Of a stretch of DNA of 64,000 nt, positions 45,611 through 53,823 are shown one piece after another. The number at the start of each line of letters is the position of its first letter. Position 1 is the first letter of the stretch. The notes under the pieces were generated by a model. That model saw nothing but the letters and a program-made list of their open reading frames with translations, made no database searches and had not been told where the DNA came from. Position numbers and translations under genes: made by a program. Origin of the DNA: Flavobacteriaceae bacterium UBA7684 (GTDB taxonomy: Bacteria; Bacteroidota; Bacteroidia; Flavobacteriales; Flavobacteriaceae); assembly GCA_002482885.1 (NCBI GenBank), contig DLGW01000005.1:375568-439567 (forward strand), in the 5' to 3' direction.

Positions 45611-45646
45611 TGTCACCTGTAAGATGCTGGCGCCAGCGGAGGTGAT
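45611..45646. repeat. Compact palindromic repeat (gctggcgccagc core)
   Basis: A 12-base perfect palindrome gctggcgccagc (45626-45637) nested in an outer inverted repeat tcacct (45613-45618) / aggtga (45640-45645). It lies 13 bases after the REP-like pair and is unusually GC-rich for this sequence, so it probably belongs to the same dispersed repeat family. Confidence 0.65.
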
Positions 45647-45652
45647 CATATG

Positions 45653-46336
45653 CTATAATAATTTTGGAAAACTATTGAAAACACGTCTAAATAATTCAAA
45701 CAAAAGTTGACCTTTTTCTGTGTCTAGAGTAAGAGTAGTAGTTATGCCAATTAATGTTGTTATAACCAATCCTTTCCAATCATATTTATTAAGTCTTTCA
45801 GTTGCATCGATTAAGTAATCTAATCTTGCACTAATTAATTTTTGTTCTTCATTATTTGGTTTTAATTCCTTGTAGATTAAAAGCTTTAATTCGTTAATAG
45901 ACATCAAAATTTGTTGCTTTTCTTGATTTGAAAAACTATTTATATTATCAAAATTGATATTTTCAATATTTAAACTTTTATCACTATTTTTAAAATTTCG
46001 CCACAAGTCTGGTTCATTTTGCTCATACAAATATTCTTTAACATGATTTTTCATCCAGTTTTTAAAACCATTCAATACGCTTTCAAAATTGGCATATCCT
46101 GCAGTTGGAATGTATACAGACATTGGATAATTTGGTGCAAAAACGGTATGTTTATAATCGAATGAATCAAATGAATCTTGGTCATTACGGATTATGAAAG
46201 TAAAAAAGGTGTCTTTATATTTTATGCTCTTTGATTGATGTTCTTCTATAATGTCATCACTCATAATAAAATCTTCTGGATTATATCCAAGTTCATTAAT
46301 TAAAAGAAATAATTGATTGCTGTATTTTTTTCTCAT
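45653..46336 (-). CDS. Orphan hypothetical protein with C-terminal membrane segment
   Basis: A 227-residue protein from the ATG at 46336; a GTG at 46381 would add 15 residues. No family is recognised. The N-terminal 110 residues look like a folded alpha/beta domain (ELGYNPEDFIMSDD, KDTFFTFIIRNDQDSFDSFD), the middle is helical and Lys/Glu/Asn-rich, and a short hydrophobic stretch WKGLVITTLIGITTTLTLD lies near the C terminus followed by LLFELFRRVFNSF. Similar soluble-plus-terminal-membrane layouts are common among uncharacterised accessory genes. Its codon use resembles the neighbours. It stands alone next to a REP-like cluster. Confidence 0.6.
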   Translation of the reverse strand: MRKKYSNQLFLLINELGYNPEDFIMSDDIIEEHQSKSIKYKDTFFTFIIRNDQDSFDSFDYKHTVFAPNYPMSVYIPTAGYANFESVLNGFKNWMKNHVKEYLYEQNEPDLWRNFKNSDKSLNIENINFDNINSFSNQEKQQILMSINELKLLIYKELKPNNEEQKLISARLDYLIDATERLNKYDWKGLVITTLIGITTTLTLDTEKGQLLFELFRRVFNSFPKLL

Positions 46337-46474
46337 ACGTTTCTTTCGATTTGCCGCTATTTCAAAAATATACGAAATCACATTTACAAGGCTTTAAACA
46401 TATTATAAGTTATTAACACCACCGCCTTTCATTTTCAAATTAAATTTTTTTAAAAAGACAACGCACTCTTGTTT

Positions 46475-46518
46475 ATGACAAAAGTCATGTGTTAAGATGA
46501 TAATATAATTCACTTTTG
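46475..46518 (+). promoter_or_regulatory. Crp/Fnr-type palindrome and -7 box before the regulator gene
   Basis: Palindrome ATGACAAAAGTCAT at 46475-46488 and the box CACTTTTG (one mismatch to TAnnTTTG) at 46511-46518. The palindrome centre lies 36.5 bases upstream of the last G of the box, which puts it near -41 from the transcript start, the classic class II activator position. It suggests autoactivation of the downstream crp/fnr-type gene, whose start follows about 50 bases after the predicted transcript start. Confidence 0.75.
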
Positions 46519-46572
46519 TAGTATGAATTGCTTTTTTTTAGAAAGAGGAATGCTAAATTAAAAAAGTGAATT

Positions 46573-47277
46573 ATGGAGTTTACTACTAAAGAATCCGATG
46601 TAGCCGTTACGGATAAAGGTCAACTATCTAACGTGTTTCATGTATTGGCAAACACAGTTATTTCATCCGATGCTAATCAAAAAAATATTCTTAATTATAA
46701 AAATAACGAGGTCGTTTTTAAACAAGGAATCACCGCCGATGGTTTATTTTTGGTATTAGAAGGCAAATTAAAAATATCTAAATTCGGACATAACAACAGG
46801 GAACAAATCGTTCGTTTGTCAAATGCCGGAGATGTTACAGGCTACGTGGCTTTTTTTGCGAATGAATTACACAGCTGTACTGCAACAGCCATAGGTCAGT
46901 CCAAAATTTTGTTTTTATCTAAGCAATCTATTGTTGAGGCATTAGAAAAAAATGTAGAATTATTATATGCTGTAACAGAATTCTTAGCCAAAGAAATCCG
47001 TAGAGCAGAAGAAAAAATTGTTACGATTGCGCAAAAACAAGTAAAACAAAGAGTGATTGAAGCCATATTAATGCTTCAAAAAAAATATGGATTTGAAGCT
47101 GATGGAACCACTTTAGCCATCACTTTAAGCAGAACCGAAATTGCAGGTATTGCAGGCACCGTTAGGGAAACCGTAAGTAGAATGTTAGCAGACCTAAGTG
47201 ATGCAGGCTTAATTGAGATTGATAATAAAAAAATTAGGTTTTTGAACAAGGCAGCATTGGTTCAACAAGCTCAGTAA
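46573..47277 (+). CDS. Crp/Fnr family transcriptional regulator (candidate nitrate/anaerobic regulator)
   Basis: A 234-residue regulator with an N-terminal cyclic-nucleotide-type beta-roll (FKQGITADGLFLVLEGKLK), a long dimerisation helix and a winged helix-turn-helix whose recognition part is LSRTEIAGIAGTVRETVSRML. There is no N-terminal cysteine cluster for an Fnr-type iron-sulfur centre; only one cysteine (HSCTATA) is seen. It is therefore a Crp/Dnr-like protein that may sense another ligand such as nitric oxide or a haem. It lies beside the nitrate operon and its own promoter carries the same palindrome as the two target promoters, making it the probable regulator. Confidence 0.88.
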   Translation: MEFTTKESDVAVTDKGQLSNVFHVLANTVISSDANQKNILNYKNNEVVFKQGITADGLFLVLEGKLKISKFGHNNREQIVRLSNAGDVTGYVAFFANELHSCTATAIGQSKILFLSKQSIVEALEKNVELLYAVTEFLAKEIRRAEEKIVTIAQKQVKQRVIEAILMLQKKYGFEADGTTLAITLSRTEIAGIAGTVRETVSRMLADLSDAGLIEIDNKKIRFLNKAALVQQAQ

Positions 47278-47289
47278 TTTTTTAATTCA

Positions 47290-47532
47290 TCATTTACTTT
47301 TCCCTGTTGGTAAATAATACAACCAACAAAATCCAATTAAAAAAATACCCAACGAGGCTAAAAATGCTGGAACCAAAATTTCGGTATTATTATCTAACGC
47401 ATTGTTCAGCGCAGTGTACAACAACCATATTTGGATGGTGATGTTTAATATTAAAATCAAAATAAGTGTGGACAATATGATATTCAACTTTTTAGGGTTG
47501 GATTGGTTTTGTCCTTGACGAAAGTTGCTCAT
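47290..47532 (-). CDS. Small two-helix membrane protein of the nitrate operon
   Basis: An 80-residue protein with a basic, Gln/Asn-rich start and two hydrophobic segments (about residues 18-42 and 51-75). No known family is assigned with confidence; short proteins like this are often found beside membrane redox complexes in Bacteroidota. It is the last gene of the minus-strand nitrate operon, 82 bases after the Rieske stop, and may be a membrane accessory subunit. Confidence 0.65.
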   Translation of the reverse strand: MSNFRQGQNQSNPKKLNIILSTLILILILNITIQIWLLYTALNNALDNNTEILVPAFLASLGIFLIGFCWLYYLPTGKSK

Positions 47533-47610
47533 ATTTTTAGGTTTTTAGTTTTTTAGCCAAAAGTCATTAGTTTATTCTTTTTTTAAGGCAAAAGTTTTTA
47601 ATTAATTCAT

Positions 47611-47630
47611 AATTCACAACTCACCATTCA
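47611..47630 (-). repeat. Dispersed 20-base repeat, copy at the end of the Rieske gene
   Basis: The same 20 bases as 44100-44119. On the minus strand the copy supplies the last codons and stop of the Rieske gene (MNGEL then TGA), so here it is read on the opposite strand relative to the valS copy. Confidence 0.75.
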
Positions 47631-48129
47631 TAATTTTTCTTACAAACAATTCCCCATTTTCTTTTTCCACTACTTCTAATCTAGGTAATGGGCGCGGAGG
47701 TGGACCTGCCAATACTTCGCCGGTGTCGGCATTAAAAAATCCGTGGTGGCAAGGGCATTCTATTTTTTCGGATTCTGGGGAATAAAAAACAGAACACGAC
47801 AGGTGCGTGCATTTTTGTTCGTAGGCTCTGAAGGTTCCGTTTTTTAAATGGATTAAGATGTACGGAATGGTACTGCCTTCAATCACAAATGAACGAGTTC
47901 CACCTAGTGGAATGTCGTTTTTATGACACACCAAATGTTCTCCCTCTACTTCTTCTTTCGGAAAAAAGTGCGTTTTAGCAGCGATTAATCCGCTACCGAC
48001 CATGAGTCCGCCCGACACTAGGGTTAAGAATTTAGCAAACTCTCTGCGACTTACTTGGGTGGCTTCTTGTTTTTGAATCGGAAAATCTTTTTTCCAATTT
48101 TTATTCAGATTATCTTCTTTGATAGACAT
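47614..48129 (-). CDS. Rieske 2Fe-2S protein of the nitrate reductase complex
   Basis: A 171-residue protein with a twin-arginine signal or anchor (SRREFAKFLTLVSGG, one membrane helix at about residues 30-50) and a Rieske domain. The cluster ligands are in CTHLSC (Cys-x-His) and CPCHHG (Cys-x2-His), followed by GPPPRPLPRLEV, which is typical of quinol-linked Rieske proteins. It is encoded 11 bases after the ferredoxin-like subunit. With the membrane subunit it may form the electron path from quinol towards the catalytic subunit. Confidence 0.9.
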   Translation of the reverse strand: MSIKEDNLNKNWKKDFPIQKQEATQVSRREFAKFLTLVSGGLMVGSGLIAAKTHFFPKEEVEGEHLVCHKNDIPLGGTRSFVIEGSTIPYILIHLKNGTFRAYEQKCTHLSCSVFYSPESEKIECPCHHGFFNADTGEVLAGPPPRPLPRLEVVEKENGELFVRKIMNGEL

Positions 48130-48140
48130 AACGATAATTT

Positions 48141-48710
48141 TTATTCGATGATTAATTGACTATAACCTTTAGGCATCATGAGGTTTACTTTGGTAACTAC
48201 CAGCTCGTTGCCAAATACAAATTCGTTTACAGGCACACTGTTTGGACGCATTTCGGCAATACTTTCTTTGGTGCCATAATATAATGCTCCACTTGGGCAA
48301 ACGGTAGCACACATGGGTTTTTTACCTACGCTGGTGCGGTCGTAACACATGTTGCATTTCATCATTAAATCATATTCCTCCATTTTTTTTGGCACACCAA
48401 AAGGGCAAGCGATTACACAGTTGGAACAGCCAATACAACGCTCGGTGTTGGCGGTGTGTACTATGCCAAATTCATCTTTGGATATGGCGTCGGCAGGGCA
48501 AACATTGGCGCAAACAGGGTCTTCACAATGCATACACACTTGTACGGTGGTTTGTATCGTAGCCGCTCGGTCTACATAGTTGACGTGAATCATGGTTTCG
48601 TGTCCGTTGGTTTCACACTCCGCACAAGCGGCTTCGCAGGCTTTGCAACCAATGCAGCGTTGCATGTCTACAAAAAATTCTTCGTGTGATTTATAATTGG
48701 TAAATGACAT
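48141..48710 (-). CDS. Four-cluster ferredoxin subunit (NrfC/DmsB-like)
   Basis: A 189-residue iron-sulfur protein with sixteen cysteines in four ferredoxin-type blocks: CIGCKACEAACAEC, CMHCEDPVCANVCP, CIGCSNCVIACP and CNMCYDRTSVGKKPMC. It resembles the electron-transfer subunits of DMSO reductase-type enzymes, and shuttles electrons between the membrane subunit and the molybdopterin catalytic subunit. No signal peptide is seen, so it is cytoplasmic, as is the catalytic subunit. It lies 16 bases after the catalytic gene. Confidence 0.9.
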   Translation of the reverse strand: MSFTNYKSHEEFFVDMQRCIGCKACEAACAECETNGHETMIHVNYVDRAATIQTTVQVCMHCEDPVCANVCPADAISKDEFGIVHTANTERCIGCSNCVIACPFGVPKKMEEYDLMMKCNMCYDRTSVGKKPMCATVCPSGALYYGTKESIAEMRPNSVPVNEFVFGNELVVTKVNLMMPKGYSQLIIE

Positions 48711-48726
48711 AATAGCTCTTTAAGAA

Positions 48727-50943
48727 TTAAACACTTGCGTAAGCTTTGGTTACCTCGGGTGGTGGTGCCATTTCGCCCAAAGGTTGCAATTGACAAGCAC
48801 ATACTTTAAACTCGGGTATTTTTGAAATTGGATCTAAAGTCCCAGGAGTCAATTGGTTGGCTGATTTTTTACCCGGCCAATGATAAGGGATAAAAACCGT
48901 GTCTTTTCGAATAGTTTCTACAATATTTGCAGGAAAAATAGCTTCGCCCCGTCGGGTGGTTACTTTAACCAATTCACCTTGTTTGATTTGGTATTTGGCT
49001 GCCATTTCAGGATGAATTTCTACTAATGGTTCAGGATATTGCGCTACTAATTTACCAATGCGTCGGGTTTGCGTTCCGCTTAAATATTGCGATACTACAC
49101 GACCAGTGGTTAACACTACCGGATATTCTGCATCGGTAACTTCGCCTGGTAATTTGTAAGGCGCAGGATTAAAATGTGCTTTGCCGTCGGGGGTTTTAAA
49201 TTTTCGGTCTTCCCAAAGGCGCGGGGTACCGGGGTGACCTTCGGTAGGGCAAGGCCAAAATACGCCCATCTCATCTTCGATTCTTTTATAGGTAATGCCA
49301 TAATAATCGGCAGTTCCTCCTTTTGAGGCTACCCGTAATTCGTTAAAAATGGCTTCGCTATCTTCGTACGTGAATTTATCTTTTGCTCCTAAACGTTCGG
49401 CTAATTCTAAAATAATAGAAGTGTCAGTTCTGGCATTTTCAGGAGGCGTAATGGCTTGTCTGATTCTAATCACACGACCTTCTGCCGAAGTAGTGGTGCC
49501 TTCTTCCTCTTCTTGTAAAGAACCTGCCAAAACGATGTCGGCATGGCGGGCGGTTTCATTCAAAAAGAAATCAATACATACGTAATATTCTAATTTTTCT
49601 AAAGCTTCCCGCACATAATTGCTGTTGGGTAAGGATACCAACGGATTAAAACAGATAGATAACAATCCTTTGATTTCTCCACGATGAATGGCTTCAATAA
49701 TTTCGTAAGCTGACAATCCTTTGCCTGGTAAATCTTTTTCGTTAATACCCCAAACGTCGGAAATGTATTTGCGGTGTTCTGGATTTTCTATATCTCGATT
49801 ACCAGGTAATTGGTCGCATTTATGACCGTGTTCGCGTCCGCCTTGTCCGTTGCCTTGCCCTGTAATGGTAGCGTATCCGCAGTAAGGTTTGCCAATTCTA
49901 CCTGTAGCTAATACTAAATTGATGCATCCTAAAACATTATCAACGCCTTTAGAGTGGTGCTCAATACCACGGGCATGTAACAAAAAGCTGGTTTTGGCTT
50001 TTCCCCAAAGTTCAGCAGCTTCTTTAATTTTATGTTTGGCGATTCCTGTTACTTCTTCTGCCCATTCTAAGGTATAATCTTTAACCGCATCAATGGTTTC
50101 CTGAAATCCAGAAGTATGGTTGTCAATAAAATCGTGGTCTAACATATCGTTATCCACCAAATATTTTAACATGGCTCCGTATAACGCTGAATCCGTTCCA
50201 GGTTTTACATCTAAATGTAAATCGGCAGTTCGGGCTAAGGGTATAATTCGTGGGTCAATCACAATGAGTTTGGCACCTCGGTCACGGGCTTTCCAAATCC
50301 AGTGGGTTAGGGTAGGAAAGGTCTCGCTAATATTAGCGCCTGCAACTATGATGACTTCGGCATATTCTAAATCGGAATAATTGTTGGAACCTCGGTCTAA
50401 TCCAAAGGCTTTTTTGTTTCCAGCACCCGCACTTACCATACACAAACGTCCGTTATAATCTAAGTTTTTGGTTTTTAAAGCCACACGGGCAAATTTGCCG
50501 ACCAAATAACTTTTTTCGTTGGTTAACGAAACACCCGAAAGCATGGCAAATGCATCGTTTCCGTAAGTGGATTGAATGCGTTTGATTTCCGATACGGTTT
50601 TACTCATCGCATTTTCCCAATCGGTAGGTTTAAAGCCAACACCTTCCACACGTTCTAAGGGGTGCATGATGCGATCGGGATGATTATTTTGCAGGTAGCG
50701 TTGTACGCCTTTGGGGCATAATCTTCCTTCGTTAAACGGGAATTCCATCCAAGGTTCAAAACCTACAATTTTATTGTTTTTGGCTAATAATTGTATGCCG
50801 CATTGCATACCGCAAAAACAACAATGGGTTTTTACGATGGTATCGGGTTCGTCTCGGCCTACATATCCATCTTTGGGCGGATAATTTAAAGTAGGGCCAA
50901 ATTGCTCAATAATCTTTTCGGTGCTTGTAGGTAGTTTTGCCAT
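48727..50943 (-). CDS. Molybdopterin nitrate reductase catalytic subunit (NarB/NasA-like)
   Basis: A 738-residue bis-MGD oxidoreductase. The N-terminal 4Fe-4S site is Cys41-x2-Cys44-x3-Cys48 with Cys76 in GRLCPKG, and the molybdenum ligand is Cys168 in NGRLCMVSAG, all as in NarB/NapA-type assimilatory or periplasmic nitrate reductases. The C-terminal pterin-binding domain has TTGRVVSQYLSGTQTRRI and SANQLTPGTLDP. There is no twin-arginine or Sec signal, so it acts in the cytoplasm. It is encoded with membrane, ferredoxin and Rieske subunits rather than with NasB/NirB, which suggests quinol-linked rather than NADH-linked reduction. Confidence 0.9.
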   Translation of the reverse strand: MAKLPTSTEKIIEQFGPTLNYPPKDGYVGRDEPDTIVKTHCCFCGMQCGIQLLAKNNKIVGFEPWMEFPFNEGRLCPKGVQRYLQNNHPDRIMHPLERVEGVGFKPTDWENAMSKTVSEIKRIQSTYGNDAFAMLSGVSLTNEKSYLVGKFARVALKTKNLDYNGRLCMVSAGAGNKKAFGLDRGSNNYSDLEYAEVIIVAGANISETFPTLTHWIWKARDRGAKLIVIDPRIIPLARTADLHLDVKPGTDSALYGAMLKYLVDNDMLDHDFIDNHTSGFQETIDAVKDYTLEWAEEVTGIAKHKIKEAAELWGKAKTSFLLHARGIEHHSKGVDNVLGCINLVLATGRIGKPYCGYATITGQGNGQGGREHGHKCDQLPGNRDIENPEHRKYISDVWGINEKDLPGKGLSAYEIIEAIHRGEIKGLLSICFNPLVSLPNSNYVREALEKLEYYVCIDFFLNETARHADIVLAGSLQEEEEGTTTSAEGRVIRIRQAITPPENARTDTSIILELAERLGAKDKFTYEDSEAIFNELRVASKGGTADYYGITYKRIEDEMGVFWPCPTEGHPGTPRLWEDRKFKTPDGKAHFNPAPYKLPGEVTDAEYPVVLTTGRVVSQYLSGTQTRRIGKLVAQYPEPLVEIHPEMAAKYQIKQGELVKVTTRRGEAIFPANIVETIRKDTVFIPYHWPGKKSANQLTPGTLDPISKIPEFKVCACQLQPLGEMAPPPEVTKAYASV

Positions 50944-50964
50944 ATTCTTTTTTTTAACGAATGA

Positions 50965-52014
50965 TTATCCGAAATATTTTCCTGTTTCTTGTCTTGCTTT
51001 TAAGTGGGCTTGTGCCAATCGAGAGCGTTTGCCTTCGGGGCTTAAATCCAAATGAGAACTGCCGTCTTTTTTATCAAAATCAAAACCTAATTCTTTAGTT
51101 ACAATTTTTAAATCGTTTACGTGTAATTGGGTAGTGAATTCTTTGTTAGTATGTGGGCAAATCGCCATGCCTTTTTTCATGCCTTCTTTTTTATAAATGT
51201 GCGCTCCAATTTGGGCAGGGCGTTGGATGATGTGGAAAAATTTTCCGAAAGGAATCCAAATCAAAAACAGAATTACCGTTACAGCGTGTAAAACCGCTAA
51301 AAAGTCAAAGGCAAACCCTTTCATAAACTGGTACGAATAGGTGAGTCCTAAACCCGTTACCGAAATCAAAATCAATAAAATCAAGGGTAATAAATCGCCT
51401 TCAAAAGTTTGGGTAGCAATAAGACCGGGGTTGGTTAAACGGCGTCTTAAATAATATAGCGAACCTAATATCACTAAATACGATGACCAGTTTAAGGCAT
51501 GAAAAGTCATAAATGCCATGAAAGATCCCAATGGAAATTCCATCATTTTAAATCCGAAAAAATGAGCTTCGTAAATATCAATGGTATTGGGAGCCAACGT
51601 AAAATGAATCCATCCAAATGTAAGCGGAATGGTAATGGCAAAGGCAGAGGTACAGCCTACGGCAATCATAAAATGCGCCACCCAACGGTATTTTCCTCGT
51701 GGATAAATGAATTTTTGAAAAGCAATATTGCCCACAGTTTCTTTGCTTACAAACCACAAGTGTTTGAATATACTTCCGTTAAAAATAAATTGCCATCCGC
51801 GTTTAAAGTACATCCACGTAGGCGGGCGTTGCAACCAAACCGAGTAGCGGTACACAATACCAAAAAAGGCAAATACGGTTCCGAATAGGTAAGTGATTAA
51901 AGCGGCGTCAAAGTTTTGTAGTTTTCGGGAACCAAAAAAGACCATAACAATACACAACACGCTTACCAAAGTGGCGATTAAAAAAGCTTTTAAGTTGATG
52001 GATTTAAATTTCAT
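50965..52014 (-). CDS. NarI-like b-type membrane subunit
   Basis: A 349-residue membrane protein with about seven hydrophobic segments in the first 270 residues and a basic, soluble C-terminal tail. Histidines in the helices (YRWVAHFMIAVG, FHALNWSSYLV, LHAVTVILFLIWIPFGKFFH) are plausible haem b ligands, and the layout resembles NarI and HdrE-type quinol oxidases. It probably takes electrons from menaquinol for the nitrate reductase. Automatic annotation of such proteins as MFS transporters would be misleading. It lies 43 bases after the narK gene in the same operon. Confidence 0.75.
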   Translation of the reverse strand: MKFKSINLKAFLIATLVSVLCIVMVFFGSRKLQNFDAALITYLFGTVFAFFGIVYRYSVWLQRPPTWMYFKRGWQFIFNGSIFKHLWFVSKETVGNIAFQKFIYPRGKYRWVAHFMIAVGCTSAFAITIPLTFGWIHFTLAPNTIDIYEAHFFGFKMMEFPLGSFMAFMTFHALNWSSYLVILGSLYYLRRRLTNPGLIATQTFEGDLLPLILLILISVTGLGLTYSYQFMKGFAFDFLAVLHAVTVILFLIWIPFGKFFHIIQRPAQIGAHIYKKEGMKKGMAICPHTNKEFTTQLHVNDLKIVTKELGFDFDKKDGSSHLDLSPEGKRSRLAQAHLKARQETGKYFG

Positions 52015-52057
52015 CTTTTAAAAAGATTAGCATTAATTAGTTATGTAATTTAAACGT

Positions 52058-53650
52058 TTAACTTGGTTTTTCACAGTTTTTACTGTTGTAATACCACCAG
52101 TTGGTAGCCGTAGCTAATACCGAAAAGATTAACAAACCTGTAAAAAACTGATTAGCACTGCCGTTAGCCGTAATGTTATTACCGATTAAAGTAGCAAATA
52201 TGAATGGGCCAAATGCCGCAATGGCTGCCGTCCAACCAATTACTCCTGCGGCTTGGCGTTGATTGTGCGAAAAAATAATCGGATACTGACGGAAGGTGCC
52301 TGCATTACCCATACCGGTAAAGAAAAAGATACCTAACATCACCGCTACGAATAAAGGAAATTGTTCCATGCTGGTAGGGGAGACCAAGTCAAAAGCAATG
52401 ATAATTCCGACTCCTGAAATAATTCCAATTCCGGTAAGAGTTGTTAAAATCGCGCCACCTACTTTATCGGCAACAAAGCCAAATAATACACGGCTTGCCG
52501 AACCAATGAGTGGCCCGTAAAAAGCGTAAACCAAGGGGTCTGGAGCGTTCGGAAAATCACCATATAAAACTTTAATCATTAACGGGAAAGCGGCGGCTAA
52601 TCCAGAAAAAGTTCCAAAAGTCATTAAGTAAGTAATGGTGCAAAACCAAGTATGTTTGTCTGAAAAAATATCCAATTGTTCTTTAAAGGAAGCCGTTACA
52701 GGAACGCTTTTTAAATAAAACCAACTAATAATAGCTAACAGAATTAAAAGTGGAGCATACCAAAAAGCAGCCGATTGAATGAATATTTCTTTGGCTTTAA
52801 CTGATGATGAATTTTCCTCGAAAGCATTCATGATTTTAGCGGCTGCCTTAGGATTGATGGCACTAATGGCTTTGGCTTGAACTTTGGCGGGTAAGTGAAT
52901 TAATATTTGTGTTTGATTGTTATTGTTGATGGCTTGGCTTACCGAATCAATTTTTACAGGTTTTACGTTTGAAAGTATTTTTTCTTGCAAATCAATAGGA
53001 AGTGTACTAAATATTTCAGTTTTAGTTTCTATAGTAGCATTTTTAAAAACGCTAATCGCTTCTTTGGTGTCAATACTAGTAAATACCGAAGCCGCACCGT
53101 AAGTAGCTAATCCTAAAATTAAAGGTGTTACAAATTGTACTACCGAAACCCCAAAATTTCCGATACCTGCTTGAATACCTAAAGCTGTACCTTTTAATCG
53201 TTTAGGAAAGAATAGGTTGGTGCTGGGCATGTACGATGAAAAATCTCCACCACCAAAACCAGTAGTAAAAGCTAAAATCATAAATACCCAAAAAGGCGTA
53301 TTCGGATCCATTACCGCAAAACCAATCCCAATTACCGGAATCAATTTAATTATTGTTGAAACTGCTATTACATGACGGGTTCCAAAAATGGGCAATAAAA
53401 AGGTGTGAATAATACGCAAAATACCAGCCGCCAAACCAGGCATTGCTGCTAACCAAAATAATTGGTCTTTAGTATAGGTAAATCCTAAGCCAGGTAATTT
53501 TACTACTATGGCACTCATCATAAACCAAGTAGCAAAAGAGAGTATTAAAGATATGGTAGTAATCCACAACGTTTTCCAAGCGATTTTTTTTCCAGTAGAC
53601 TCCCAAAAATCATCATTTTCAGGTTCCCATTGATCAAGCCAAGTTTTCAT
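52058..53650 (-). CDS. narK: NarK-type nitrate/nitrite transporter with a large loop insertion
   Basis: A 530-residue MFS transporter of the nitrate/nitrite group. The signature AGIGNFGVSVVQFVTP in TM5 and GMGNAGTFRQYPII later in the sequence are the two nitrate motifs. Between TM5 and TM6 there is an insertion of about 100 residues (190-292) not expected in NarK; it is helical with repeated Leu-Pro turns, reminiscent of the HEAT-like repeats of MgtE N-domains. The gene is first in the nitrate operon. Its upstream promoter carries the Crp/Fnr-type palindrome. Confidence 0.88.
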   Translation of the reverse strand: MKTWLDQWEPENDDFWESTGKKIAWKTLWITTISLILSFATWFMMSAIVVKLPGLGFTYTKDQLFWLAAMPGLAAGILRIIHTFLLPIFGTRHVIAVSTIIKLIPVIGIGFAVMDPNTPFWVFMILAFTTGFGGGDFSSYMPSTNLFFPKRLKGTALGIQAGIGNFGVSVVQFVTPLILGLATYGAASVFTSIDTKEAISVFKNATIETKTEIFSTLPIDLQEKILSNVKPVKIDSVSQAINNNNQTQILIHLPAKVQAKAISAINPKAAAKIMNAFEENSSSVKAKEIFIQSAAFWYAPLLILLAIISWFYLKSVPVTASFKEQLDIFSDKHTWFCTITYLMTFGTFSGLAAAFPLMIKVLYGDFPNAPDPLVYAFYGPLIGSASRVLFGFVADKVGGAILTTLTGIGIISGVGIIIAFDLVSPTSMEQFPLFVAVMLGIFFFTGMGNAGTFRQYPIIFSHNQRQAAGVIGWTAAIAAFGPFIFATLIGNNITANGSANQFFTGLLIFSVLATATNWWYYNSKNCEKPS

Positions 53651-53708
53651 AATTTAAATTTGTTAAGTTTAATTTTTTGTAATAGGATAAATGAGTCTTA
53701 TTATGAAG

Positions 53709-53752
53709 CAAACTTAAAAAGACAAAAAACTCTTTTTAGTGACAATTATCAT
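53709..53752 (-). promoter_or_regulatory. Crp/Fnr-type palindrome and -7 box of the nitrate operon
   Basis: On the minus strand the palindrome reads ATGATAATTGTCAC (53752-53739) and is followed by TAAGTTTG (53716-53709), an exact TAnnTTTG. The centre-to-G distance is 36.5 bases, identical to the regulator and cofactor promoters. Transcription would start near 53703, about 53 bases before the narK ATG. Confidence 0.75.
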
Positions 53753-53823
53753 GTTTATGATTTTTTACATAAAAAAAGCTGTTTTTTAGCAGGTTTTTTA
53801 AAAAAGACAAGAAAATCCTATTT

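Noticed and set aside
46475..46488. Promoter on the minus strand for the orphan gene using the same palindrome
   Set aside because: No TTTG box occurs at the required 36.5-base distance on that side; the nearest one is about 45 bases away.
48349..51888. Long open frames on the plus strand opposite the nitrate reductase genes
   Set aside because: They are shadows of strongly supported minus-strand genes with complete family motifs, and they show no recognisable domains or start signals.
50965..52014. MFS-type transporter identity for the membrane subunit
   Set aside because: It has only about seven helices, conserved helix histidines and a long soluble tail, which fit a b-type cytochrome subunit rather than a twelve-helix transporter.
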